From Candidatus Villigracilis adiacens (lineage in GTDB: Bacteria > Chloroflexota > Anaerolineae > Anaerolineales > Villigracilaceae), in NCBI GenBank assembly GCA_016703605.1, contig JADJBU010000011.1, forward strand, positions 1 to 64,000: 64,000 nucleotides of DNA. Direction: 5' to 3'. This document shows positions 34,814 through 45,105 of the stretch, piece after piece. The position numbers and the translations under genes are program-made. Position 1 is the stretch's first letter, and each line of letters opens with the position of its first letter. The notes below the pieces were generated by a model, which saw only the letters and a list, made by a program, of their open reading frames with translations, had not been told where the DNA came from and ran no database searches.

Positions 34814-37207
34814 TTAATCATACGCCAGCGTGTCCCTCACCGTCAACTTTGAAGCGCGGCGGGCGGGCAGGGCGCTCGCCAGCGTGCCGAGGACGAGGGT
34901 GAAGATCAGCCAGGCGATGATCCCCGTCGCGCCGTAGACGGCAGGCATGGGCGCGGTCAGGATCGCCATCCCCACGCCGAAACATAAAACATTCGTGATC
35001 GGGATGGACAGGAAGATGCTGACCGCCCAACTGAGGATGCCGATCACCATGCCTTCGGTAATGACGATGGATTGGATATCCCCGTTGCTTGCGCCGATGG
35101 CTCGCATCACGCCGATCTCTCGCGTGCGCTCCAGTACGTTGATGCTCATCGTGCCCATCAAGCCCAGCCCGCCGACGATGGCAATGAGAGTCGCCATCAC
35201 CAGCATGAAATACACCAGCACATCGGTCTGCGCCTTCTGGTCGCGGATGAAGTCCGCGCCCAACTGGGTGGAACTGATCTGAATTCCGCGCTCCTCGAAT
35301 GCCGCCTGAATCTGCTCGTTGATCCGGTTTTGGGTCAGCGAGTCGTGCTGCGAGGTGACGATCCGCAGCGAATACGCCATCTCCGGCTGCCCAACCAGCA
35401 CACTTAAATATTCGTAATTGACGTACAGCAGCGGCGGGCTGACGTTGCCCGTGATCGTATAAATGCCGACGATATGCCATTCCGTCTTTTTGCCGTCAAT
35501 GTCTATGGTCAGCCAGTCGCCGACCTTCAAATCCGGGAAGACCTGCAAAAGATGATTCCCGATGACGATGGCATTCTCGTCGCCCTGTTGCAGCCAGCGC
35601 CCCGAGGTGATGATCGGGTCAATCAAGGTCGAGGTCGAAGGAGGCGCAACGAAGAGGATTTGCGTCCCGGCTTCATCGTCGTCCATTTCCAGCGTGCCGG
35701 TCCATTCCAGCCATCCCTCCGCGCTTTCCACGCCGGGGACGCCCATGGCGATGTTGGCAACCTTGTCGTAGCGGTAGCCCTTGTCGAAGGAAATGTTGAT
35801 GTCCGCCAGAAAATACCCCTGAATATCCTCGATGACCTTGTCGAACGACGCCCACAGGTTATACACAGCAATGAAGACCGCGCCGCCCAGCACCAGCGTA
35901 AAGAGGGTCAACCCCAGCCGGGTCTTGCGCCTGAACGTATTCCGAATCGAAATGCGGATGGGGCGCGGGATAAGCACCGAGTTCTGGTTGACCTTTTCCT
36001 CCTTCGCTTTGGCGTTCCCGCCCAGCCCATAATCGCTCAACGCCTCGCGCACGGTGATCCGCACGCTGTTATAAACCGGCAGGATCGCGGCAAGCAAAGG
36101 CACAATAACCGCCACGAAGACCTGCTGAATCAACGACGATGAATACCCTTTGTACTCGCCGGGGTGAAAGTTCAACCACGCCGCCATCCCGCCGCCGATG
36201 TTTTCAGCCACCGCATTCGCCAGCGGCACGGCAATCGCCAGCGCGCCCAACCCAAAGGAAAGGATCAAAAGAAGATACATCCCGAAGATCTGCGCGGTGT
36301 TTCCACCCGTGGCTTTCATGATCCCGATCTGGCGCGTATGCTGGGTCATCAACGCCGTGATGGTATTGACGATCAGGAACCCGCTCAATAGCACGGTAAG
36401 ATAGCCAAGCACGCCCAGCACAAAGAACACACCCTGCGTGATCGAGTAGGCAAAATGATGACCCGGCTGGTATACGCTCACAAAATACACCGTCGAACCG
36501 GCGTCTTTGAGGCGGTCTGCCACGGCTTGCGCCACCGCGGTCACATGCTCGGCGTCGGTCTGCTTCTCTGCAACGCTGATGGACAACCGGTCGTACTCAT
36601 CCACATTTCCGCCCAGCCACTCGAGCGTATCCGGCGTGACATAAGCATCCGCAGCCTGCGCGAGGTTGTAGGGAATGCCCGTCACCGAATGAACATAACC
36701 TGTGAAGGTCAACTCCCGCCGCTTCCCATCCCCCAACTCGATCAGGATCGTATCGCCGGGTTCATACCCAAGCGGCGCCGCGCTCGCGTCGAGAATGGTC
36801 TGTTTGTCGGCATAGGATGGAATGCCCGTTTCTCCAAGCGCGGGCTTGAGAAAGTTCAACGTCATCTCGGCGGGAATCTCCACCGACGTAAACCTCACAT
36901 CGACCAGCGTCCCATCCGCTTTGACGATCTGCGCGCTGACGCTCGAATATCCCTCGACCGCCTCCACACCCGCAACCTCCCGCGCCGCATCCACAATCTC
37001 ATCGTTCAAGCCCGAAGCGTACACCTCCGCCTCGGATGGGTTCGCCGAAAGAAAATCGCCGTCCATGCTTTCGTTCATGTACAGACCCAGGCTGCTGTTG
37101 AACCCCACCGCAAACGCGCCGACCGCAATCGTAATGATGATCAGAAAGGTCCGCCCGCGGTTGCTCCAAAAATCAGCCCAGACCTTTTTCCAGCGGCTCG
37201 CGATCAT
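34814..37207 (-). CDS. FtsX/MacB-type ABC transporter permease
   Basis: 797 residues with two FtsX-type modules. Each has an N-terminal helix, a large outside domain and three more helices: about 15-37 with the core at 260-385, and about 440-460 with the core at 670-790. Hallmarks are TALMTQHTRQIGIMKATGG and SINVLERTREIGVMRAIGAS, the coupling-helix regions of both halves. This is the layout of LolE/MacB-like mechanotransmission permeases that move lipoproteins, antibiotics or peptides. It overlaps the upstream ATPase gene by four bases (ATGA). The MFP-like lipoprotein lies before that, so the three make one exporter. Confidence 0.92.
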   Translation of the reverse strand: MIASRWKKVWADFWSNRGRTFLIIITIAVGAFAVGFNSSLGLYMNESMDGDFLSANPSEAEVYASGLNDEIVDAAREVAGVEAVEGYSSVSAQIVKADGTLVDVRFTSVEIPAEMTLNFLKPALGETGIPSYADKQTILDASAAPLGYEPGDTILIELGDGKRRELTFTGYVHSVTGIPYNLAQAADAYVTPDTLEWLGGNVDEYDRLSISVAEKQTDAEHVTAVAQAVADRLKDAGSTVYFVSVYQPGHHFAYSITQGVFFVLGVLGYLTVLLSGFLIVNTITALMTQHTRQIGIMKATGGNTAQIFGMYLLLILSFGLGALAIAVPLANAVAENIGGGMAAWLNFHPGEYKGYSSSLIQQVFVAVIVPLLAAILPVYNSVRITVREALSDYGLGGNAKAKEEKVNQNSVLIPRPIRISIRNTFRRKTRLGLTLFTLVLGGAVFIAVYNLWASFDKVIEDIQGYFLADINISFDKGYRYDKVANIAMGVPGVESAEGWLEWTGTLEMDDDEAGTQILFVAPPSTSTLIDPIITSGRWLQQGDENAIVIGNHLLQVFPDLKVGDWLTIDIDGKKTEWHIVGIYTITGNVSPPLLYVNYEYLSVLVGQPEMAYSLRIVTSQHDSLTQNRINEQIQAAFEERGIQISSTQLGADFIRDQKAQTDVLVYFMLVMATLIAIVGGLGLMGTMSINVLERTREIGVMRAIGASNGDIQSIVITEGMVIGILSWAVSIFLSIPITNVLCFGVGMAILTAPMPAVYGATGIIAWLIFTLVLGTLASALPARRASKLTVRDTLAYD

Positions 37208-38346
37208 GACGAACCCCCCCTCCAGGATAGATTTTCACCCTGGTGCCTGTTCGCCATCTGATTCAACGCCTCACGCGTGACCTCGGACTGGTCCAGCAAT
37301 TCTGACAGTTTTTCATACCCGATGGCAAGAACCTCCACCGCTCCCGACTCGGAGGCGCGGATCGAAGCGCGGTGCTTCTTCTCGTGGAAAAACTCCATTT
37401 CGCCGAACACTTTCCCCGGTCCGAGTTGAAGCGCGACCACATCCGACTGGTTCAGGCGCGGCAGGATCACCTCCACCGTCCCCTGCGCGACGACATAGAA
37501 CGTATCCGCATTCGTCCCTTCGGAGAGAATCATCGCCCCGGCTTCAAAGTTCATCTTCCTTGCCGATTTCGTGGCTTGCAGCAACTGCGTATGGGTGAGC
37601 GTGGGCATGGCTTTGGCGACATACTCATTGACGATCTCGCCGTCTGCGATGAGCGCGGTGCGGTGCGTCCGTTTCGCCATGGCGCTGTCGTGCGTGACGA
37701 TGATGATGGTCTTGCCTTTTTCGACGAGGTCGTTGAATAACGCGAACACCGATTCGGCGGTCTTCGAGTCGAGGTTGCCGGTCGGCTCATCGGCGATGAT
37801 GACGGGCGGGTCGTTTGCCAGCGCGCGCGCAATGGCAACTCTCTGCTGCTGTCCGCCAGAGAGCGCGGTGGGAAGTTTATGCGCGTGATCGGCAAGCTCC
37901 ACCAGGTCCAGCAATTCCATGGCGCGTTTACGGCGTTCCGCCGGGGTATACATGCGGCAGAAGTCCATCGGCAGCATGATGTTTTCGATGACGGAGATCA
38001 TCGGCAGCAGTTGGAAGAACTGAAACACCACGCCGAGATTTTTTCCGCGCCAGCGCGCCATGCGATTTTCATTGAGCGTATGCACGCCCGTCCCATTGAC
38101 CCATACTTCGCCGTCCGAGGGGCGGTCGATGCCGGTGATCATGTTCAACAGCGTGGTCTTGCCGCTGCCCGATTTGCCGATGATGCTGACGAATTCGCCC
38201 GCGCCAATCTGCAAATCCACATCGGTCAGGGCGCGGTAGTCGCCGACGGCGGTTTTGTAAAATTTGTTTACGCTGCGAATATCGATCATTGACGACCGTT
38301 CGGCGATGTCCGCATCTGTTTTGGGGGTGAAGAATGAGATTGCCAT
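37204..38346 (-). CDS. ABC transporter ATPase fused to a cyclic-nucleotide-binding domain
   Basis: 380 residues. Residues about 20-245 are a LolD/MacB-type ATPase: Walker A GKSGSGKTT, Q-loop VVFQFFQLLP, signature LSGGQQQRVAIARAL, Walker B VIIADEPTGNLDS and H-loop VTHD. Residues about 258-365 form a CAP_ED / cNMP-binding domain: GAMILSEGTNADTFYVVAQG, VFGEMEFFHEKKHRASIRA. The FGE...RASIRA phosphate cassette keeps the Glu and Arg that hold the cyclic phosphate. The fusion suggests transport gated by cAMP, cGMP or another ligand. ATG at 38346 has AGGA upstream; M at 38289 (MIDIRSVNKF) is a shorter option. The gene is in an operon with the permease and fusion protein. Confidence 0.92.
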   Translation of the reverse strand: MAISFFTPKTDADIAERSSMIDIRSVNKFYKTAVGDYRALTDVDLQIGAGEFVSIIGKSGSGKTTLLNMITGIDRPSDGEVWVNGTGVHTLNENRMARWRGKNLGVVFQFFQLLPMISVIENIMLPMDFCRMYTPAERRKRAMELLDLVELADHAHKLPTALSGGQQQRVAIARALANDPPVIIADEPTGNLDSKTAESVFALFNDLVEKGKTIIIVTHDSAMAKRTHRTALIADGEIVNEYVAKAMPTLTHTQLLQATKSARKMNFEAGAMILSEGTNADTFYVVAQGTVEVILPRLNQSDVVALQLGPGKVFGEMEFFHEKKHRASIRASESGAVEVLAIGYEKLSELLDQSEVTREALNQMANRHQGENLSWRGGSS

Positions 38347-38352
38347 AAAAAA

Positions 38353-38408
38353 TCCTGTACCGCAAAGTTTATTTTGCGGCTTGGGCAAGGTTCACCTTGC
38401 CGTACGGT
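38353..38408. repeat. pair of small hairpins
   Basis: CCGCAAAGTTTATTTTGCGG and GGCAAGGTTCACCTTGCC stand in tandem between the fusion protein and ATPase genes. They match the style of the pair at 5985-6050. Confidence 0.75.
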
Positions 38409-38409
38409 T

Positions 38410-39534
38410 TTAATCGAAGGTAACCACGGCGGTCATGCCCCAGCGCATGGCGGGGTCGAAATCGGTCAGAAGGATGGTGACTTCGTAGACAACATCACCC
38501 TGGTTTTCGGAGAATTCCTGGCTGATCGCAAGCACGTTTCCCTTGAATTCCACGCCGGGCATTGAGTCCAATTTGACGGTGACTGGCTGCCCCTCTTTGA
38601 TGTTGACCACGTCGATCTCGGTCAGGTCGCTGGTTTTGACGAGCCATCGGGAGGTATCGGCAATCGTGACAACGGGCGAGCCAGCCGCGGCGTACTCGCC
38701 GACCTTGAGGTCGAGGTTCGTCACGATTCCGGAATGGGATGCGCGAAGTTCGGCGTTGGCAAGGATTGCCCGCAATGCGGCTGTATCCAGAGAGAAATCC
38801 GCGCCTTCGAGGGCTGTGAAATCAGCTTCCGCGTTGGCAATTCGCACCTGAGCGTTCTGGAAAGCGGACTCCAGTTCCAGCCAGCGGATGGCGACCCGGT
38901 AAAGCTGCCAGGCTTCGTCCAACGCCTTTTTCTTTTGACCCGGGACGCCAGACTTCGGGCGTTCTTCCAGGTGGTATCTTGCCCATTCATCGTAGGTTAG
39001 CCTTGCATCCTCCTCTTCGGGAGTGGGGTCGTCGTCGTATATCTTGTTTCCGTCGTACTTGAGTTGTTTCTCGTCAAGGTGTTTGTAGGGCTCGAATTCT
39101 TCGCGGGCAACATTCAACTTGACGAGCGTATCGGCAATGGCATCGGTCGGGGTCATGCCGCCCCAGCGTGTGGGCACATCGAAATCATCGAGCCGGGACT
39201 GGGTGTCGCGGTATTCCTGATATGCCGCGGTCAACTCCTGGACGGCTTTGGCGCGGGCGTCTTCGAGTGTTTGGGCATTTTCCGATTCCACAACGGCGAG
39301 TACATCCCCGGCAGAAACCTTATCGCCCTCTTCGACAGGGAGATCGCTGATCAGTCCGCTGGCATTGAGGGAAATTTCTGTAAATGTGGCTGGTTCCAGC
39401 CTGCCTTCGGCGATGATGGTGTCATCCGCTTCGACGACGGGGATCGGGGTCGGCTCGGGGGTTGCCTGGGCGGTACCGCAGGCAGTTAGCAGCAAGGCGA
39501 GCAGGATGGGGAGGAAGAGTATCTTATGTTTCAT
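38410..39534 (-). CDS. HlyD/MacA-like membrane fusion lipoprotein
   Basis: 374 residues. A signal peptide with lipobox LLTACG (Cys19) marks it as a lipoprotein, followed by a Pro/Thr linker. A biotinyl-lipoyl-like half (DDTIIAEGRLEPATFTEIS, VEEGDKVSAGDVLAVVE), an alpha-helical hairpin with coiled-coil character (about 90-255) and the return half (SHSGIVTNLDLKVGEYAAAG) follow. It then has a beta-barrel domain. It pairs with the FtsX-type permease and its ATPase as the outside component of the exporter. It is the first gene of the three on the minus strand. Confidence 0.9.
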   Translation of the reverse strand: MKHKILFLPILLALLLTACGTAQATPEPTPIPVVEADDTIIAEGRLEPATFTEISLNASGLISDLPVEEGDKVSAGDVLAVVESENAQTLEDARAKAVQELTAAYQEYRDTQSRLDDFDVPTRWGGMTPTDAIADTLVKLNVAREEFEPYKHLDEKQLKYDGNKIYDDDPTPEEEDARLTYDEWARYHLEERPKSGVPGQKKKALDEAWQLYRVAIRWLELESAFQNAQVRIANAEADFTALEGADFSLDTAALRAILANAELRASHSGIVTNLDLKVGEYAAAGSPVVTIADTSRWLVKTSDLTEIDVVNIKEGQPVTVKLDSMPGVEFKGNVLAISQEFSENQGDVVYEVTILLTDFDPAMRWGMTAVVTFD

Positions 39535-39686
39535 GTCGATTTCCTTTGAAAACGGTTTCGATTTGTATCAACCAAATTTGGCTCTTTCGGGTGAAGTGGG
39601 CTTGCCCGCCAAATGTCAGGAGATCTGGGTTTTATATGATTTCCTGACTATTTACGGGCAATCTTCAAACTGGTTGCAAAAAAATG

Positions 39687-39818
39687 GTAACTGCTCAGCC
39701 TGTCATTTCGACGAGCGCTAGCGAGGAGAAATCTTGCGCAATATTGAGAAAGATTTCTCGTGGCGCCTCGCGCCACTCGAAATGACAAGGCGAGGTAGTG
39801 AATTGGCTGAGTAGTTAC
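39687..39818. mobile_element. 132-bp MITE-like element with GTAACTGCTCAGCC ends
   Basis: Terminal inverted repeats GTAACTGCTCAGCC (39687) and GGCTGAGTAGTTAC (39805-39818) match at 13 of 14 positions. Inside, TGTCATTTCGA and TCGAAATGACA form a second inverted pair, and AGAAATCTTG and AAAGATTTCT a third. There is no coding capacity. It lies in the 416-base gap between the fusion-protein start and the zwf stop. Confidence 0.88.
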
Positions 39819-39822
39819 AAAA

Positions 39823-39853
39823 AATGAGCATATCCGTGAAGGATACGCTCATT
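39823..39853 (-). terminator. terminator of the pgl-gnd-zwf operon
   Basis: AATGAGCATATCC pairs with GGATACGCTCATT (12 of 13). On the minus strand a run of T follows. It is about 100 bases after the zwf stop. Between it and zwf (39875-39929) another hairpin with AGTCGGGAG/CTCCCGACT arms is present. Confidence 0.75.
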
Positions 39854-39950
39854 ATGGATTATTTTGCAGCCCGAAGTCGGGAGGTGCCGCTTTGCACTCC
39901 GCCCTTACAAACTTTGAGCGCTCCCGACTCCACCCTGAGGGAGGGAATTT

Positions 39951-41432
<1,482 letters not shown>

Positions 41433-41442
41433 AAGATGTAAG

Positions 41443-41475
41443 AGACCTGACAGGTTTTTAAAACCTGTCAGGTCT
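41443..41475. repeat. 33-nt perfect palindrome, copy 1
   Basis: Arms AGACCTGACAGGTTTT and AAAACCTGTCAGGTCT are fully complementary around a single central T. It lies between gnd (stop 41482) and zwf (start 41432). Copies with the same 16-1-16 plan lie at 42417 and 44059. Confidence 0.95.
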
Positions 41476-41481
41476 GATTAT

Positions 41482-42393
41482 TTAGTCAGCTTTTTTGATC
41501 GCGTGTCCGCCGAATTGATTGCGGAGCGCGGCGAGCATGCGGGCAGGGTAGTTCTCTTCGTCACGGCTGGCGAAACGCATTTGGAGCGCCAGTGTGATGA
41601 CGGGAGCGGGCACGTCGAGGTCGATCGATTCAAAGACGGTCCAGCGGCCTTCGCCGGAGTCCGCCACCCAGGGCTTGATATCTTTGAGTTCGGTGTCTTC
41701 GTCGAGGGCGTTAGCGGCGAGGTCGAGCAGCCACGAGCGGACGACGCTTCCGTGCTGCCAGATGTGCGAAACTTGCGAAAGGTCGAGACCGAATTCCTTT
41801 TTGCCTTTCAAAATGCCAAAACCTTCAGCAAAGGCTTGCATCATGCCGTATTCAATTCCGTTGTGGACCATCTTCACATAGTGACCGGCGCCATGCGGAC
41901 CGACACGTCCCCAGCCCAATTCCTTGCCGGGAGCGAGGGTTTCAAAGATTGGGTTGAGTTTTGCGGCCACTTCTTCCTTGCCGCCGATCATTAGGCTGTA
42001 GCCTTCGGTGAGACCCCAAATGCCGCCGCTGGTGCCGCAGTCGACAAAGTCGATGCCTTTGGCTGCGAGCATTTCGGCGTGCTTGATGGTGTCTTTGTAG
42101 TTCGAATTGCCGCCGTCGATGATGATGTCGCCCTTCTTCATCAAAGAAGCGACCTTCTCAATGGTTTCGGTGGTGGTGGCTCCAGCCGGAACCATGACCC
42201 AAACAACTTTAGGGGAAGAGGTGAGCTTGCCCACGGCTTCTTCCACTGAATACGCGCCTTCGATTCCTTCTTCAATGGCACCGTCCACAGTCTCTTTTGT
42301 GCGGGCGTACCCGATCACGCGATGTCCGCCTTGGGTGAGGCGTTTCGCCATGTTCAAACCCATTTTACCTAAACCAATTAATGCTAATTCCAT
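41482..42393 (-). CDS. gnd: 6-phosphogluconate dehydrogenase (decarboxylating), short form
   Basis: 303 residues, the short GndA/YqeC type, not the 470-residue dimeric form. It has LIGLGKMGLNMAKRL for the cofactor, VWVMVPAG, IIDGGNSNYKDT, the catalytic segment FVDCGTSGGIWG, and GPHGAGHYVKMVHNGIEYGM with the catalytic Lys. It converts 6-phosphogluconate to ribulose 5-phosphate and CO2. It is between pgl and zwf on the minus strand. Cofactor preference for NAD+ or NADP+ cannot be fixed by eye. Confidence 0.95.
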   Translation of the reverse strand: MELALIGLGKMGLNMAKRLTQGGHRVIGYARTKETVDGAIEEGIEGAYSVEEAVGKLTSSPKVVWVMVPAGATTTETIEKVASLMKKGDIIIDGGNSNYKDTIKHAEMLAAKGIDFVDCGTSGGIWGLTEGYSLMIGGKEEVAAKLNPIFETLAPGKELGWGRVGPHGAGHYVKMVHNGIEYGMMQAFAEGFGILKGKKEFGLDLSQVSHIWQHGSVVRSWLLDLAANALDEDTELKDIKPWVADSGEGRWTVFESIDLDVPAPVITLALQMRFASRDEENYPARMLAALRNQFGGHAIKKAD

Positions 42394-42416
42394 TTTGTAA
42401 AACTCCTTTGGTTGTC

Positions 42417-42449
42417 AGACTTCCGAAGTCTTTAAAACTTCGGAAGTCT
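42417..42449. repeat. 33-nt palindrome, copy 2
   Basis: Arms AGACTTCCGAAGTCTT and AAAACTTCGGAAGTCT match at 15 of 16 positions around a central T. It lies between pgl and gnd. Same length and plan as copy 1 but a different core. Confidence 0.93.
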
Positions 42450-42456
42450 ATTGATT

Positions 42457-43167
42457 TTAATTTAGTAATCTTCCCGCCGCTTCGTCGATCATCCAAATCA
42501 AATTTCCATTCACAGGTTGGATTCTCTGTGCGGGGTATAACTCAAGATTTCTTTCGCCTTTTATGACGTTGCGTAATGTCTCTGCCTTGCCTGCGCCGGT
42601 CACCAAAAACCAGATTTCCCTGGCTTGATTGAACACTTTGGCGGTCAAGGAGACACGGTTGGCGGGGCGGTCTTGATAATGAGCCGTTACTGCAATGGTG
42701 GCTGAGGCGATTTCAACTTGAGAACCGGGAAAGAGCGAGGCGGTATGTCCATCGTCACCCATGCCGAGCAGCACAAGGTCGAAGCGTGGAAAATCGAAGG
42801 GCGCGTCAGCGAATCCGCTTAGGGTGTGGGCGTAGGCTTGGGCGGCTGAAGCAGGCTCAAGCGTGGATTCGACGCGGTGGATGTTCGTCGTCCCAATTTT
42901 ATCGAAGAAGATTCCACGCATCACGCCGTAGGTGTTGCCGGGGTCGTCCACGGGCACACAGCGTTCGTCGCCCCAAAAGAAATGTACGCGCGACCAATCC
43001 AGTGTTTCATTTGCGAGCTGTGCGTATAATTTCATGGGCGTGCTGCCGCCGGAGAGTGAAATGAGAAAACGACCACGTTCGGCGATGGCTTTGTTGGCGA
43101 GTTCGATAAATGACTTCGCCGCAAATTGACTTAACTCTTCGCTATTTCTAAACCTTTTGATTAACAT
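42457..43167 (-). CDS. pgl: 6-phosphogluconolactonase (DevB type)
   Basis: 236 residues. SLSGGSTPMKLYAQLAN at the N-terminus, HFFWGDERCVPVDDPGNTYG in the middle and LLGMGDDGHTASLFPGS are signatures of the NagB-like phosphogluconolactonase family. It hydrolyses 6-phosphogluconolactone, the product of Zwf. It is the first gene of the oxidative pentose phosphate operon, divergent from the HTH protein gene. Confidence 0.96.
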   Translation of the reverse strand: MLIKRFRNSEELSQFAAKSFIELANKAIAERGRFLISLSGGSTPMKLYAQLANETLDWSRVHFFWGDERCVPVDDPGNTYGVMRGIFFDKIGTTNIHRVESTLEPASAAQAYAHTLSGFADAPFDFPRFDLVLLGMGDDGHTASLFPGSQVEIASATIAVTAHYQDRPANRVSLTAKVFNQAREIWFLVTGAGKAETLRNVIKGERNLELYPAQRIQPVNGNLIWMIDEAAGRLLN

Positions 43168-43205
43168 AATTTGCCGATTGTATCGCAGATGATAAAATTT
43201 GACGG

Positions 43206-44057
43206 ATGGAAACGATCAACCTCAAGAAATTACAAGCGCTTCGCACGCGGACCTTCAACCTGCCGCCACAAAAAAGAGTTTCATCTCCCGCCTCAGCTTT
43301 GACCTTCGTCAACAAGCGCGGCTTTGCTTATTTTTGGCCCATCAAGGGCATTGACCTACCCTCGCTGTGGACGGCGGTTGCTGGCGATAGACCGGTTGCC
43401 GATAAGCATGATGACCCGGGTCACATCACCTGGGGCTGGAAGGATAACGCGCTTGACAAAAAAATCTGGCACTACGGCAAAATTCTGCGCGGCAAAGCGA
43501 CCATGATCTCGCTGGAGATCGCGCCATATTTTTATGCCTTGTCTGAAAATTACGGCTCACCCGAAGAAGATTACTTGATCGCCTATCAAGAGGGACGCTT
43601 GCCGCAATCTGCAAAGCAAGTCTATGAAGCCTTGCTGGATAAAGGCGCGATGAATACGCTGGATTTGCGCAAGGAGGCAAAGTTGTCCAATGCAAAAGAT
43701 TCGGAATTCAACAAGGCGTTGGAATATTTACAGCGTGATTTCAAAATACTGCCCGTTGGCGTGGCGCAGGCTGGCGCATGGAAGTATTCGCATATTTATG
43801 CCATCACGACAAGTCACTTTCCTGAGCTTTCGGAGCAGGCACGCAAGATTACCGAATCGCAAGCACGAGCAAAATTGCTTGAGCTCTACTTTGATATGGT
43901 CGGTGCGGCGCAAGTCCGCGATGTGCAGAAGTTGTTTGGATGGGGGAATGAGGTGGTGAAGAAGTCGGTTAATAAGTTAATGGAGAATGGAGTTTTAATT
44001 CCGGCGGAGCATCCCAAGTCTGCGGGGGAGTGGGTGGCGGTAAAGGAAGTGACGTAG
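43206..44057 (+). CDS. winged-helix protein related to AlkZ/YcaQ (HTH_42)
   Basis: 283 residues. The sequence looks like the winged-helix family around the crosslink-repair glycosylase YcaQ/AlkZ and its shorter relatives. Seen are FVNKRGFAYFWPIKGIDLPSLW, DPGHITWGWKD, a helix-turn-helix-like stretch near 140-180 (VYEALLDKGAMNTLDLRKEAKL) and a C-terminal winged helix (VQKLFGWGNEVVKKSVNKLM). It is shorter than AlkZ, and I do not see the AlkZ QxQ motif, so glycosylase activity is doubtful. It may bind DNA. It is divergent from pgl. No Shine-Dalgarno is visible before ATG 43206; a GATAAAAT box lies close upstream. Confidence 0.65.
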   Translation: METINLKKLQALRTRTFNLPPQKRVSSPASALTFVNKRGFAYFWPIKGIDLPSLWTAVAGDRPVADKHDDPGHITWGWKDNALDKKIWHYGKILRGKATMISLEIAPYFYALSENYGSPEEDYLIAYQEGRLPQSAKQVYEALLDKGAMNTLDLRKEAKLSNAKDSEFNKALEYLQRDFKILPVGVAQAGAWKYSHIYAITTSHFPELSEQARKITESQARAKLLELYFDMVGAAQVRDVQKLFGWGNEVVKKSVNKLMENGVLIPAEHPKSAGEWVAVKEVT

Positions 44058-44058
44058 A

Positions 44059-44091
44059 AGACTTCCGGGGTTTCAAAAACCTCGGAAGTCT
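44059..44091. terminator. 33-nt palindrome, copy 3, acting as terminator
   Basis: Arms AGACTTCCGGGGTTTC and AAAACCTCGGAAGTCT pair at 14 of 16 positions around a central A. A run of eight T follows on the + strand. It lies right after the stop of the HTH gene and before the convergent reductase gene. It belongs to the same family as copies at 41443 and 42417. Confidence 0.92.
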
Positions 44092-44098
44092 TTTTTTT

Positions 44099-45094
44099 CT
44101 AACTGACCGAGATCACCACATTTCCGGTATTCTTCCCCGATTCATAATACCGATGCGCTTCGGCAGTTTCTTCGAGCGGAAAGCGTTTGTCGATCACTGT
44201 CTTGAACTTACCATCCTCAACAAGTTCCTTGATGAAATTTAAGTCATCAAGGTTTTCGGAGGAGAATGTACAGATTACTTTCCTGCCCGTGGACTTGGAC
44301 GTCTGCATCATTTGAATCACCTGCTTCATTTTGAAGCTGGCGTAGAGGTGAATGCCATTCGGGGTAAGTGAGGATTGGCTCTTATCAAACGAGCTTCTAC
44401 CAAGAATGTCATAGATCAGGTCGTATTTTTCGCCGTTTTGAGTGAAATCTTCTTTGGTGTAGTCAATGACCTTATCCGCGCCGAGGGCTTGTACAAATGC
44501 AAGTTTATTCGTGCCGCAGACGCCGGTCACTTCTGCGCCGAAATATTTGGCAAGCTGCACGCCTGCCGAGCCGATTCCGCCCGAAGCGCCGTTGACCAGA
44601 ACTTTTTGCCCCGGCTGGATGTTCATCGTCTTGAGATGGCTCAGCGCCGTCAATACTCCATAAGGAATCAGTGTGGCTTCTTCAAAACTCATGTTGGCGG
44701 GCTTGTGGGTGACCAGCCCGCTTTCGGGCATGCAGAGATATTCCGCGTATGCGCCGAATAATGGCCCGCGATAGCCAAAAACCGCGTCACCGACTTTGAG
44801 GCGTTTTACTTCCTTGCCAACAGCTTCAATGACCCCAGAGAATTCACTGCCGAGAATGTACTTTTTCGGCTTACGAATGCCGAAATCCAACCGGGCGGGG
44901 ATCAGCAGAATGCCCGGCATGTTGAACTCTTTGGTTGTTACGCTTCCGAATTTGCGAGCAAGCGTATCTCCATAGTTGACTCGGGTTGCGCGGATGCGGA
45001 TCAGAATCTCATTGTCTTTTGGGGTTGGCGTTGCGATCTCTCGCAATTTCAAAACGTCAGGCGAACCATATTCAGTGTAGGTAATAGCTTTCAT
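44099..45094 (-). CDS. NAD(P)-dependent medium-chain alcohol dehydrogenase / quinone oxidoreductase family
   Basis: 331 residues. GroES-like N-terminal part (MKAITYTEYGSPDVLKLRE, RATRVNYGDTLARK, LGSEFSGVIEAVG) and a Rossmann domain with VLVNGASGGIGSAGVQLAKYFGAEVTGV. No structural-zinc cysteine cluster is seen, so it is of the zinc-free quinone oxidoreductase type. ATG at 45094 has AGGA upstream; the frame continues upstream through the end of the next gene but without homology. It follows the DUF4386 gene by 11 bases and is probably in its operon. Substrate unknown. Confidence 0.9.
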   Translation of the reverse strand: MKAITYTEYGSPDVLKLREIATPTPKDNEILIRIRATRVNYGDTLARKFGSVTTKEFNMPGILLIPARLDFGIRKPKKYILGSEFSGVIEAVGKEVKRLKVGDAVFGYRGPLFGAYAEYLCMPESGLVTHKPANMSFEEATLIPYGVLTALSHLKTMNIQPGQKVLVNGASGGIGSAGVQLAKYFGAEVTGVCGTNKLAFVQALGADKVIDYTKEDFTQNGEKYDLIYDILGRSSFDKSQSSLTPNGIHLYASFKMKQVIQMMQTSKSTGRKVICTFSSENLDDLNFIKELVEDGKFKTVIDKRFPLEETAEAHRYYESGKNTGNVVISVS

Positions 45095-45105
45095 TTTGAA
45101 ATCCT

